The notes beneath the pieces are model-generated. The model saw only the letters and a list, made by a program, of their open reading frames with translations. It did not search any database and was not told the origin of the DNA. Positions 44,438 to 55,412 of a stretch of DNA of 64,000 nt are shown here, one piece after another. The position numbers and the translations under genes are program-made. Position 1 is the first letter of the stretch; every line of letters starts with the position of its first letter. Location of the stretch: NCBI GenBank assembly GCA_021292105.1, contig CM037871.1, positions 14,300,196 to 14,364,195 of the forward strand, written 5' to 3'. This DNA comes from Anadara kagoshimensis (lineage: Eukaryota > Mollusca > Bivalvia > Arcoida > Arcidae).

Positions 44438-45124
44438 TATTCATAAATAAAATGTATATTGAATGGCACCACATCCTTGAGATTAGCATAAAGTTGTGAA
44501 GGGGTTTTCTCAACCGATTATCTAAGAAAAATAGCAATAAATTGTACAATTTTCTGTACAGCTAGGCGTACATATTTTTCCACTAAATTCCCAGCTAGGC
44601 GTTCATGTTTTCATCAGCTAGGCGTACACTATCTGGAATCACCAGCGTGAAATTAAATCAACTGTCACGTTTTGGGATAAAGAGATACGTCACCTTTGAT
44701 CTTAACACTTGGTTTTTTAAATCAAATGCATTAAATGTGGTATTTATCATATCTTTATGCTCGGGAAATATAATTTATTTGACTTCTTTGAAAATATCAT
44801 TGATAAGTTGAATGATTAACAATCATTTTCTTCAAACTGAAACAATAAATGTTACCGACTGTATTCAAAACTAACTCCGCTGTTATCCGCGATCAGTTTG
44901 AGTGTAATTGTTGCAGTGAAAGTATACAAGAAAACTTACTAGCAACCAATATACTGTCACAGGACGACAGTGGAACCGTTACTGTTGGCTTTTTCTTCGC
45001 TTCGACGATCCCAGCTTCCGGAAGACGTACACCGGAGTTTACATACTTTGAAGGTGGGAGAGCGGACTGAACCTTTATCCCTCTTCATTGAAAAAGCTCC
45101 CCCTTCCCCGTTTGTAAATACTTT

Positions 45125-45405
45125 GTAAATTTAAACTAGAAAAACTGTGAGCCACAAGCTCACAAAAAATACCCCCCGCTCCCCCACATAAAAAAAATTC
45201 CATCGGATCAAATTTTTAAATAGGAGGTGCACATTTATATTTACATTATATCACAAAGATTGTGTTAAAGTTTCATGAATATCCATTGAAGGGTTTAGCA
45301 GGAGTTGCGAATAAGAGATAGGTACCCTAAGGTGTAACGGAAGGACGGACGGACAACCCTATCACTATATTACCCCACTTTTTAAGCGGGGGGGATATAA
45401 AAATA
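45125..45405 (+). repeat. Dispersed repeat with (GGAC)n
   Basis: AGCCACAAGCTCACAAAAAA, AAAGTTTCATGAATATCCAT, then GGAAGGACGGACGGACAACC and CACTTTTTAAGCGGGGGGGA. It has the same plan as 22215-22330 but is longer. Confidence 0.55.
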
Positions 45406-45804
45406 CTCTGCAACAATAATCTCGTTTGATCTAAAATGTAATCAGTATAAAGATGTAACGGATTCGCTTAAACAATTAAATCTACAATGTACAGTGTATA
45501 CAAAAAGCAATACATCATGGTCCAACCGGTTATGAAATGCATCAACTGTTTTAAGATTAAAATTGAATGGCGCGCATGCTTCTGCGTGGAACTTGGGCTA
45601 GCGCCATTTCGGGCGACTTTCAGTCGCTATATTCACATTAGTGAAAATCAACTACAAAGGTTGCCTTTTCAGCATATAGGGTATAGTAGTATCTACATGT
45701 ATGTCCCAAATGGGGTTTGATCTCAAAACCCAACCCTTGGATCTGAAGTGAAACACGTTAAAACGTAAGTGGTATCATTTCTGCTCTCTCTCTTAAACTA
45801 CAAA

Positions 45805-46152
45805 TGCCGCGATGACTTAATGGACAATACGTAAGTCTACAAATCCAGGGTCTGTGACTTCAAGTCCCGCTCAGACAACATGTGGGGAAGTGAATTTTCC
45901 TTGCCGGTGGCCTTTAATGGTTCACCCAGGGTCAGTATAATGTGGCTGGGGAGTGGTACGCTTGTCTGTGACGCACTGACTCGGTGAGCTAGTAACTTAA
46001 AGTCGCCATGAGTGCGCGCTGGTACACGGCAGACTATAATACAAACTCGCACTTAATGTACATACTTGAACTTGTTCATAGTTTTCGTCGGAATAGCTGA
46101 AAAATTACTGATGCGACGTTAAGCAACATTCAACAACAACAACAACAACAAT
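45805..46152 (+). mobile_element. tRNA-derived SINE (SINE-1), diverged full copy
   Basis: Head GCCGCGATGACTTAATGGAC and B-box region GACTTCAAGTCCCGC; body CATGTGGGGAAGTGAATTTT; tail GCGACGTTAAGCAACATTC, ending (CAA)n. Older than the copies at 4063 and 37257, judging by more differences. Confidence 0.75.
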
Positions 46153-47180
46153 CTCTAAAACTACATTAACAATTTAGAAAGAGGTTTTGTGCGATAACAC
46201 AACCTTTCAATTCCACAAATAGTCTAAAAAAAGTTGATATATAATATTGCTACGGTCTTATGAGTGTAAAAAATAACATAGAACAAAATAATTATAAAAA
46301 AAAATATGAGTCAGGTTGTTGTTCATTAATGCCGACTCATATGCCCTTTAATGTTTTGAGATGATACAAAGCAAAATATAATATAGGATTTCATTTAATC
46401 AGGTAGTTAATTAATTTTTGTTTTTGATAGAATAGTCTGAAAGACTAACGGAAATTCTTGGAATGAATATTAATATTTTTTGGCAATCGAGGCGACATAA
46501 AAATATAAAGATCAGTAGGAACGGTATAGACCTGTCGAAAGTTTAACAATGACCTAAAAGAGTTAGTGCCCTCACTTATTTGTGATTTAATCCATTAACT
46601 ATCGGAAGGTAGATTTAATTTTCCAGACACAAACTACTTTGCTTTAATGATTCAATTCCCTAGCCCAGGTTTCATAATTATTCACCCTTTAAGATTTTCT
46701 TGAACTTAAATCTAGACGATGTGAAAACATAATTTAATTTGTTTATTTTCCAAGAATTTACAGCGTCATTTTGTAGATCACTTCAAACTATTATCATCAG
46801 TATTTAGATTTGTCAAAAATACAGTATATAAATATATATTAATTGTTTCAAAAACACATTGCCAAAATTTGCTAAATTTATGTCAAAGGAAATCTTAGTT
46901 AAATTATTGTGAAACTAGAGCCTTTGCCAGTTTTCAAAGACTTACTTTGCTTTTGGAGTTTATTTGAGTAATGGTGTATAAAGTAAATGTAACGGATTAA
47001 TGACTTATCTCAGGCAAGGATTACATATTATATCTCGGAAGCTTTTCTATTTAGCTTATGAGCAATATTGAATATGTCAAAGCGATGCCATGCATAATCT
47101 TTATGCTTATATTGACCGAAGACAAAACACACTTTTTTACTATTTTTCTAACTTTATGACCAATACAGAATTGAATTAAG
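46153..47180. other. Intergenic stretch with one MITE B end
   Basis: TATAGACCTGTCGAAAGTTT AACAATGACC at 46526-46566 is a MITE B terminal fragment. Nothing else recognised. Confidence 0.45.
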
Positions 47181-47396
47181 CTACAGTACTGTCCTGTCGA
47201 AAGTTTAACACTAAGCCTCGATTCAAAAACGACAGCTTATGACGACCCCGCTTTGTATATTATACTGTAAGTAGCTGCTATATACATGTGAATCTCGGCA
47301 GCTGTTCGGTCACTACCTATCAATGCCTAAGTCCCTCGATAACTCAGTTTCGACTTCTTTTCGTTAGCTCAGTCTCAAACTTTCGACAAGAGAATA
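47181..47396. mobile_element. MITE B, full copy
   Basis: Left CTACAGTACTGTCCTGTCGA AAGTTTAACAC; right TCGTTAGCTCAGTCTCAAAC TTTCGACAAG. The final CTGTACTGTA is lost. Confidence 0.7.
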
Positions 47397-47442
47397 CTTG
47401 ATGTGTAATAAATCATTCCGTTACAGTGACGGACATACAATA

Positions 47443-48795
47443 TTTGTGTTTTATGTGTTCCATCACGTTATGTCCAATATTTAATAGAACAATAGAATAA
47501 CTGATTAAGAGTTTTCAATCATGGATATTTGAACTGTAAGCTACTTTTTTATTTTCACCGAAATAATATTAACCTCAATTCAAACTACAGTCAAATCTGT
47601 CTATAAAGGCCACCCAAGGGAACCAGTAAAAGTGGGTTTTATGGGCAAGTGACCTTTATATACAGGTTCAAATAGTATGAATAAAGAACGATTGGGAAAC
47701 AATTCAACTGGCCTTAATAGGCAGGTGGCCCTTGTATAGAGGTGGCCTTTAAGGCATGTTGAACTGTATTTGTTTTTTATGTGTTCCATTACGTTATGTC
47801 CAATATTTAATAGAACAATAGAATAACCGCTTAAGAAGTCTTCAACTATTGTAAGCTACTTCTTTTATTTTCACTACAATAATATTACCCTAAATTCAAA
47901 CTACAATCACACCTGCCTAAAAATGCCACTCAAGGGAACCAGTAAAAGAGTAAAAGTGGCCTTTATATACAGGTTAAAATACTATGAATACCTAACAATT
48001 GGGATATAGTAAATACATGGTCATTGACGGTAATAAAGGTCGTATTTGGTCGAGGCTCTGCCGAGCTTTCTACACGTTTTCGCCCCCGAGCCAAATACGA
48101 CCTTTATTCACCGTCAATGACCATGTATTTACTTTATCCTGCAACAGATACGTCCTAAATGCGTGTTATCCATCTGTTTGACTTGTTTGTTTACACTCCA
48201 AGCACAATGATACAAATGTTTACATGACGTCACGCTACCACATCACACCCGTACTTGTCATTTTCGCTCAGTCCGACGTTCAAGCACATGTAGTTCTCAA
48301 TTATTTAAATAAATAAGTACAATACGATATTATTTTCATATTTAATATATGTAACAAAATCTTAAATTCTTACAATAATAATATTAAAATAAATTTCTTT
48401 AATGAAATGTTGCAGACGTTTTTTTTGTATTTCTGCCATATTCTAAAAGTCTGGCGGAATAAAGTAACAACTTTAATTTTTCATTTTTATTTTTAAATCA
48501 TATTTATATAACTACTAACTATTGATCATGTTTATTATACTGTGTTTTGGTTACATTGAGAATGGGGGTTCATTTGGGTCAAAGGTTACGTCAAATGTTG
48601 AATGGAAAAAGTAGTGCCGTAACTGTGACGTCACAGTTAGCGCGTGGCTTTATTGGGTCAGTGACCGAATAAAGATAAGGTTTATTCGGCAGGCTTTATG
48701 ATGCCAATGTACACGTTAGTTGCAGGATAAATAATTATACTGACCTTTATAAGCAAGTGACCCTTATATAGAGGTTAAGGCAGGTTGGACTGTAT
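47443..48795. repeat. Tandem duplication containing MITE C, second unit interrupted
   Basis: Unit 1 (47443-47768) and unit 2 (47769-48795) share TTTATGTGTTCCAT, ACGTTATGTCCAATATTTAA TAGAACAATAGAATAAC and a MITE C (47587-47769; 47902-48005 plus 48735-48795). Unit 2's MITE C is split by element D. So MITE C came first, then the duplication, then element D. Confidence 0.75.
48006..48731. mobile_element. Hairpin-bearing element D
   Basis: About 725 bp inserted in MITE C. It opens with a 126-bp palindrome (48008-48133): arms AGTAAATACATGGTCATTGA to AATAAAGGTCGTATTTGG and back, with the tip CGAGGCTCTGCCGAG. After the right arm comes ATCCTGCAAC, whose complement GTTGCAGGAT closes the element at 48719-48728. 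A second, small hairpin (CCGAATAAA/TTTATTCGG) lies near 48665-48690. No protein frame. Confidence 0.7.
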
Positions 48796-49069
48796 GTCAT
48801 AAGCCATTGTCATACTATATTTTGCTTTACAATTCGGTGTTCTTTCATTATATTGGGAGTTTGATGGCGATGGTTCGGCCAAATATAAAAGGGCCTTTCA
48901 CTAGCTTGATTCGAATCCTATTCGAGTAAATCCCAACGTGATAAAGTTTTTAGTTAACTGTTTGTTGGTTGTGGGGTGTTTTTGTGGAGTTGTTGACTAA
49001 AAAACTCGCTACACGATATATAACTGACCAAGCTACACATTAAAAAAGTTTGAGTGAAATGAATATTAT

Positions 49070-49960
49070 TACCCCTTATTGATGGAATAATTCCTCGACC
49101 GTAAAACTCCATGACTGCATCGTATAAGCGAAAGAATTTTGACTGCACATAAAACACCATTACCCTATTGGTGTTGATGAAAAAATTTCGTCTTGGACGT
49201 AATACACCATACCTACATCGGTAAAAGTGAAAGGATTTTGACCGGGGAGTAAAACACCATTACACCATTGGTGTCGGTGACAGAATTTCGTCTTGGACGT
49301 AATACACCATGACTACATCGGTATAACTTAAGTGAAATAATTTTGACTGGGGCGTAAAACACATATACCCCATTGGTGTTGGTGAAGGAATTTCGTCTTG
49401 AACGTAATACGGTATATGTGAAAGAATTTTGACTTGAGTACCACTACCCCATTTGTGCTGGTTAAAGAATTTCGTCTTCGGTGTAATACACCATGACTAC
49501 ATCGGAAATAATTTTGGGGTGTAAAACAAAGTTACTTTTTTGGTGTTGGTGAAAGAATATCGTCTTGGACGTAATGCACCATGACCACATAGGAAATATA
49601 TTTTGGCTGGGGCGTAAAACAAAGTTACCGTTTTGGTGATGGTGAAAGAATATCGTCTTGGACGCAATGCACCATGACTACATCGGAAATAATTTTAGCT
49701 GGGGCGTAAAACAAAGTTACGTCTTTTGGTGATGGTGAAAGAATATCGTCTTGGACGACTACATCGGAAATAATTTTGGCTGGGGCGTAAAACAAAGTTA
49801 CCTTTTTTGGTGTCGGTGAAATAATTTCGTCTTGAACGTAATACACTATGACTGCATCGGTATAAGTGTAAAAAAAAACCCTCCATGACCACATATGTAT
49901 AAGTGAAAGATTTTTACTGGGGTCATAAAACACCACTACATGTATTTCACTGTTATTAGT
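49070..49960. repeat. Minisatellite, about 105-bp unit
   Basis: About eight units built on TTTCGTCTTGGACGTAATAC, ACCATGACTACATCGG, AATTTTGACTGGGGCGTAAA and a TTGGTGTTGGTGAAAGAA block. Units between 49500 and 49800 are shortened. Minus-strand open frames of up to 103 codons are products of the array. Confidence 0.85.
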
Positions 49961-49989
49961 GGAGGAATTTTTCTATCAAATTTTCTAAC

Positions 49990-50204
49990 ATACAGTACAT
50001 ACCAGTTTAACACTAAACTGACGAATTAATGACGAATCGACCGTTGATATCGAGCCCTCGTTCGCTGTATCTCGACAGCCTGTCGATAAATACTATCTAT
50101 CTCTTGTCCACTAGGCGTCAATATCTCAGAAACTCGGTAGCTGAGCCTTCGACTCCATCTCGCTATTAGCTCAGTGTTTAACTTCCGACAAGTCTATACT
50201 GTAG
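49990..50204. mobile_element. MITE B, full copy
   Basis: Left ATACAGTACATACCAGTTTA ACACTAAACTGACG; right AGCTCAGTGTTTAACTTCCG ACAAGTCTATACTGTAG. Inner TCGACAGCCTGTCG lies near 50073. Confidence 0.7.
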
Positions 50205-50409
50205 ATGTGCCCAAACATGTTAGAGACGTTGTCACCATGGCCAGTGTCTATTATACATGTAAAGAAATGTTATTTTGTAATAATAGTATGTAATCACTCA
50301 TATTGGAGGGGCTTATGTAAGATTGGCTCAGTCCAAATAAGCAACCCTAAAAAATAAAGTCATTATTATTATCATTATTATTATTATTATTTTTATAAAA
50401 TCTCTTAAC

Positions 50410-50945
50410 CCTCTTAATCGTATAGCTCGAATGTTCGAGAACATCTCAATAGTATAACTCGAATATTATTATCCGAGGTCTTATTGATAGTATAGTATAG
50501 CTCGAATATTCGAGGCCCTCTCAATAGTACAGCTCGAATAGTCGAGGCCCTCTTAATAGTATAACTCGAGTATTCGAGGCCCTCTAAATAGTAGTACAGC
50601 TCGAATAGTCGAGGCCCTCTTAATAGTATAACTCGAAAAGTCGAGGCCCTCTTAATAGAATAAATTGAGTATTCGAGGCCCTCTAAATAGTAGTACAGCT
50701 CGAATAGTCGAGGCCCTCTTAATAGTATAACTCGAATAGTCGAGGCCCTCTTAATAGTATAACTCAAGTATTCGAGGCCCTCTAAATAGTAGTACAGCTC
50801 GAATAGTCGAGGCCCTCTTAATAGTATAACTCGAAAAGTCGAGGCCCTCTTAATAGTATAACTCAAGTATTCGAGGCCCTTTCAATAGTACAGCTCGAAT
50901 AGTCGAGGTCCTCTTAATAGTATAGCTTGAATATTCGAGGTTGAC
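50410..50945. repeat. Minisatellite, 32-35-bp unit
   Basis: About 16 units of CTCGAATAGTCGAGGCCCTC TTAATAGTATAA with small length changes. Each unit holds the palindrome CTCGAATATTCGAG or a variant. A higher-order period of about 100 bp (three units) explains the 150-codon minus-strand frame, which I do not call a gene. Confidence 0.9.
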
Positions 50946-51375
50946 GATAACCTTGTACTAATTACACATGCCTTATATTTAAAATACCTCCACGCTATAA
51001 TTGCAAATTTAAATTTAAAAAATCGTTCTGTAGCGTTTTCTTTTTCTTGAAAATTTGATTTAAATTCAAATTAATTTCGAATTTGATCAGCTGTGCCTAC
51101 AAATAATTTTAAATTTCCCTAAGGTATTTCTAAAAACACTTTGATTAAGGAAGTAATGAACGGTTTACTGAAAGATGCTGTTGGATCAACCTGGGAGAAA
51201 AAAGAGAAAATAAATATATTTTTCTTAAAAAATAAATAATAAAAAATTTCCGTTAGGTGCATTTGATCCATTTAAACCAACGTTCTTATGATTAATATTG
51301 TTGAATTGACACAGCTGCAGTCTCTGAGTTCTTACGAGAAATATATAATTCACGGTCATATCAATGGATGTAACG
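50946..51375. other. Intergenic stretch, nothing recognised
   Basis: No supported frame or repeat unit. Confidence 0.4.
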
Positions 51376-51378
51376 GAT

Positions 51379-51379
<1 letters not shown>

Positions 51380-51414
<35 letters not shown>
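51380..51414. repeat. (CA)n microsatellite
   Basis: About 17 CA dinucleotides. Confidence 0.95.
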
Positions 51415-51417
<3 letters not shown>

Positions 51418-52055
51418 TCGGCGACATATTTCACCATTATTTTACGACAAGTTTTCAAACTCGGAGTTGTGCCGACTCCTGGCTGGAGTTGTGGCGACTC
51501 CTGGCTGCAGCTGTATTTGTACTTCAGATCTCGGTGTGTTTTGTAGTCTGAAGTTTCAAACACTTATCTATTTATATTTATAACATGAATTAACCTTACA
51601 TGTAGACTGGCGCAAAATACCTCCAGATTTTGGTTGAAATTAAAACACCAAAAATTTAAATAAGTGGGAGAAATGATACCTCTAAAAATATGTAATTGGC
51701 GCAAAAGCACGCTTCCCATATAACCCTGATTAGTCCGTTTGTTCTCGTTGCCAAGTACGCTTTTTCAGTTGTCAGTTTCTATATTCTATTTTTGTGGCCT
51801 TGAAGATCAAATTTAAGCAGTTTTTATAGGCCAAATCTAAGCAGTTTTAATACTGTAATACATTTTAATTAACCCTGTGACCTAAACCAGTCTTACAATT
51901 TGAGCAGCGGGCATATAATATGCTGTTCGGCGGTAATATCGTTGGTTTTTATTTCGGAAATTAGTTTTCCACTTGATCCGGTTAGATATAAAGAATGTTT
52001 TGTAAAGTTTTGATAATGAATTTTATCCGGTTGACCGATTCCAATTGATTTCCTG
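51415..52055. other. Intergenic stretch, nothing recognised
   Basis: A short direct repeat, GACTCCTGGCTG, occurs twice near 51473-51506. No coding signal. Confidence 0.4.
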
Positions 52056-52059
52056 CTAA

Positions 52060-52395
52060 AAATAATTATCATCAAGCACAAACGTACCGATCCCCGTTCA
52101 AATTGAAATTCCAAAAACAAAGTAAAAAATTTGGAAAATGGCAAACTAAATTAAACCTCGTGAATTTACACCAGGCAATCGTAGAGGTCGAAGACGATTG
52201 TTTCGAAAGGTAAGCACCAACTGTTTTACAACCCACACCCGCCACGTTTTTAATCACGTCTGAGAAAGAAAATGGAACTATAGGACCAGGAGAACCTGGA
52301 ATATATTCAGGAAATTTTGGATATAAAGCGGTCATATTTATCAACAATATTGTGATGACGCCCATAAAACTTTTAAATATTTATGAAAAAGCTGT
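52060..52395 (+). repeat. Repeat A, plus-strand copy, diverged
   Basis: Motif order kept: TTCCAAAAACAAAGTAAAAA, AATTTACACCAGGCAATCG, TTTCGAAAGGTAAGCACCAA, CCACACCCGCCACGTTTTTA, ATCAACAATATTGTGATGAC and CCCATAAAACTTTTAAATAT. The GC-rich GAGGCCGGGTGC block is mutated. Confidence 0.6.
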
Positions 52396-52597
52396 AAGAT
52401 TCATTATATGAATTTTTTATTTGCTTTTAAAATACATTATAACAAATAACATCATCTTAACACTTATAAAATATAGAAATTGAAATGTTAACTATTTTGG
52501 GAAAACAATTTACATTAATACAGACATGTAATTATTTTGTGTAATAAAATATCTTATAATTCCCAGTCATTTTCGCGTAGCCAATATAAATGGGTGT

Positions 52598-52735
52598 ATA
52601 TACTGTATATGTGATATATAAACCTGTATGGTGGACATTTTCGCGTTGGTAAAATTTTCGCGGTAATTTCTTTAGCGCTAAATAAGCGAAAATTTTACCC
52701 ACGCGAAAATTTCCCCATTTACAGTACGCATATTT
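52598..52735. mobile_element. MITE J-like element, short form
   Basis: An inverted repeat centred on TTAGCGCTAA: CGCGTTGGTAAAATTTTCGC against GCGAAAATTTTACCCACGCG. Outer ends are ATACTGTATATGTG and CCCATTTACAGTACGCAT. Confidence 0.6.
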
Positions 52736-52737
52736 TT

Positions 52738-52993
52738 AATGAAAGGTCAAGCTGGCAAGTCAAAGTTGTTCGCCCATATACTGTAAATGTTTTTAATTTC
52801 GTGTGTATTTATTTTAGCGGAATATGATATTTAGACATATCCGCAAAGTTAAATTTTCGCATTTTTTAAATATGCTCTATAACATAATAAGTGATATATA
52901 ATTTTCGCTTTGTATTAATTTTTGCACAAAACAAACGACCGCGAAATAAGCGAAAATTAGTACCCCGCGAAAATAAATACGTTTACAGTATAT
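52738..52993. mobile_element. MITE H fragment followed by full MITE J
   Basis: 52738-52772 is a MITE H right end (AAAGGTCAAGCTGGCAAGTC AAAGTTG). MITE J follows at 52776-52993 with ends ATATACTGTAAATG and CGTTTACAGTATATAT; its inner part is AACGACCGCGAAATAAGCGA AAATTAGTACC. Confidence 0.65.
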
Positions 52994-53209
52994 ATAATTA
53001 TACAGTAAAAACATCGTTATGACGCCCGCCGGTAACTTTGCCATCTCACTTATTGACACAGTTCTTTGAAGTTAAAAATTATATATTTTTGTTTTGTATT
53101 TATACGCCTCTCGTAGTTTATTGCCAAACCCCTGCAAGACCCCAAAATCTGAGAGAACAAAGAGTGGTGGTTGAAATCAAAGTTTAATTATATTTTACTA
53201 ATTGATATA

Positions 53210-53565
53210 TTGATTGACTGATTGATTGATTGAATGGGGTTTTACGTCAAAGTTAAGAATATTTCACTTATATCGAGATATCACCAGATATAGGTGAAGT
53301 GACAGAAATATCTACGTTTGCAGTGTGCTTAGGGTAATAATTGTGTAGGATGGATTCCTTAACCAATCACGCCTACTGTGACATATATAGGTCATCAGTT
53401 TTTAAGATGATCGCGAAGGACTCCATGACTATTATTTCTACATTCTGAGTGCTTGGCGAAAAACCAGTCACTACCTTTTATTTAAGTCTTGCTCATGCCC
53501 CACAAGGGTTCAAAACCACGACAGCCCAAAAGTAAGTGCTCTAACAACTGAAGTACCATAGTGGT
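53210..53565 (-). mobile_element. tRNA-derived SINE (SINE-2), diverged
   Basis: Tail (ATTG)n followed by GGGGTTTTACGTCAAAGTTA AGAATATTTCACTTATATCG; body TTGGCGAAAAACCAGTCACT ACC; the head complement ends GTACCATAGTGGT. It has more differences than the copies at 21671 and 60901. Confidence 0.75.
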
Positions 53566-53681
53566 CTGTAGTTTTACTGGGGCAAATAGTTACCAAAACT
53601 GAAACTCTTTATTTAGGCAGGTCCTTGGGTCTCATTGAAAAATATAGTCCAATTTTTTTTTCAAATGATCTTAATTCAGAA

Positions 53682-54247
53682 ACAGTACAGTCCTGTCAAT
53701 AATTTAACAAAAAGCTAACGAACAAGTGCCGAATCAGTAGCTCATCTCTAGACCTGGTTAGCCACAGCCAGTCCTGCCTTAAACACCACCTCTTTATAAG
53801 GACCACCTACATATATTCATGTAGATACTGACGCTGAACAAGCTGAAATTGACAATAGTATCCATGTTTAAGTGACGCATGTGAACGAATTACAAAAAAA
53901 GCAGAAAGTCATTTGACTTGATATAGGGCCAATAAACGGAAACATTGAACAGTTATGACAGGGGGTTTGAAGAAGTTACAGTCATACAAAAGGAGAAATG
54001 CAGTAGAATTGTATCCGAAATGCTCTTTATTCATGTTATTTTAACCTGTCCTTAAAGGTCACTTTTAATGGGGTGACCATTATAGACAGGTTGGACCGTA
54101 TATCTCAAACGTTTTTCGGTAGGTTCTATCTTTTCATCTCTGGGTCGATTCTCGGTCACTGTAGGTATCCAAATTGCGACTACTTGGCAGTCGAGCATCG
54201 ATTTCTATACAACACCTCAGTGTAAAACTTTCGAAAGGTCTGTACTG
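53682..54247. mobile_element. MITE B interrupted by MITE C
   Basis: The left end ACAGTACAGTCCTGTCAATA and the right end AAACTTTCGAAAGGTCTGTA CTGAC bracket 566 bp. Removing the MITE C at 53768-54101 leaves about 230 bp, the normal size. MITE C is therefore the younger insertion here. Confidence 0.7.
53768..54101 (-). mobile_element. MITE C, nested long copy
   Basis: Ends CAGTCCTGCCTTAAACACCA and ATTATAGACAGGTTGGACCG TA. It is longer (334 bp) than the 180-bp copies and has a centre not seen in them. Confidence 0.6.
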
Positions 54248-54249
54248 AC

Positions 54250-54575
54250 TTTTCAAAATCATCCTTCTTATGTCCGTGGAGACTTTTGTCTCTCAGTTTT
54301 GCAAAATCACAAAACCAACTTATCTTTATTAGTCTGATGTTTTGTCAATCTTCATTAAAAAGTCAAATTTAGATTTGACAAATTCTGAAGTTAAAACGTG
54401 ATTTTACATAATATAATGTGCGTTCAAATTCACAACACATTGTAAAAAGCAACCATTGTATGAACAAAAATCGCACTGTGTTCAGAACCATATTAATAAT
54501 GAATAAAAATGAAAAAGTCGGGAATAAGCCATTTTTTTATGTGACTAACTTCAATATTATGCTCAAGTGGTAAAG
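54250..54575. other. Intergenic stretch, nothing recognised
   Basis: No supported frame or repeat unit. Confidence 0.4.
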
Positions 54576-54579
54576 CAAT

Positions 54580-54965
54580 GAACAATTTGTGGTTGGTTGA
54601 ATTTTGCTTAATGTCAATTTTTCAGCTATTCGCGTTGAGAACTATTATTAATCTCTATGGATTAATCTATGAACAAGTTCGTGTTTGCATGTTAATTGCA
54701 AATGTGTGTTTTATGGTCTGTCTTGGACCAGCGCGCACTCCGGGCGACTTTATGGTGCTAGCTCATAGAGCCAGTACGCCGCAGACGAGCGTACCACTCC
54801 TCCAGTCACATTATACTGATACCGGGTGAACCAGTAAAAGCTACCGGCAAGGAAAATTCACTTTCCCACATGTGGTGTGATCGAGCAGGACTTGAACACA
54901 CAAGGGCGAGAGACCCTGGGTTTGTAGACTGACGCCTTATCCATTAGGCCAACGCAGTCTCCAAA
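54580..54965 (-). mobile_element. tRNA-derived SINE (SINE-1), full length
   Basis: On the minus strand the head is GCGTTGGCCTAATGGATAAG GCG, followed by the body CACATGTGGGAAAGTGAATT and the tail region ATTAATCTATGGATTAATC... The very end (GTTAAGCAACATTC) is replaced by AAGCAAAATTCAACCAACC. Confidence 0.8.
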
Positions 54966-55412
54966 TGAACAAATTGCAAAAGATCACTAAATGAACAAAA
55001 TTGCACCATGGTTACAATGAAAAGAAAATGGCTGCAATGAGCCAATCCCATAAAAAAGTTCATGTTTCGTTAAGGTCATATTATATAATTAAATTGTATT
55101 TTATTTCTCATTACAAATATGCATTCCTTTTAAAAAATAATGACTTGTCAATACAATATCTTTCAATAAGCGTCTATAACGATTACAAAATTATAATGTG
55201 TTTTTTTTTTCATTTTAGGGTTTTTTTTTTTTTTGAAAATTTTACTCATATTTTAAATGCATCTACCAATAAAATACATGTATGTACACATTAAAAGTCT
55301 GTAAAAAATAGTAGCATTAAAAAAAACTATGAAAAGAAATTACCCTAATTATATTGCAAATTTCTTTATTATCACTGTTTGTTTTAATCGAGCACACTAC
55401 TTTATGATAGAT
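54966..55412. other. 3' flank of the receptor gene, AT-rich
   Basis: Contains two T-runs (55201-55211, 55220-55235). No frame with similarity. The 3' UTR of the minus-strand receptor may extend here; TTTATT (AATAAA on the minus strand) occurs at about 55364. Confidence 0.35.

Larger units (their letters stand above)
40941..45046. mobile_element. Candidate 4.1-kb TIR transposon, no transposase seen
   Basis: 50-bp inverted ends at 40941-40990 and 44997-45046 differ at one base. The ends begin GTATGTAAACTCCGGTGTAC and contain the ETS-like CTTCCGGAAG. Mirrored about 360 bp inside each end are three copies of CAGCTAGGCGTACA-like motifs (41349-41418; 44559-44629), as expected for subterminal transposase-binding sites. 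Inside are a LINE 3' end, dispersed repeats and a SINE. Bases 41551-41640 show TTTTTCGTTGCAG followed by ATGGACAGTGTTTTCAAC, which could be an old exon. I see no exact target duplication. An inverted duplication not due to transposition remains possible. Confidence 0.5.

Noticed and set aside
48665-48731. Helitron 3' end (hairpin plus CTRR)
   Set aside because: A small hairpin exists, but it is about 40 bp from the end, and the terminus lacks CTRR and an A-T target context.
49625-49936. 103-codon minus-strand frame
   Set aside because: It lies wholly in the 105-bp minisatellite.
50414-50866. 150-codon minus-strand frame
   Set aside because: It is a translation of the 32-35-bp minisatellite; its periodicity is that of the DNA.
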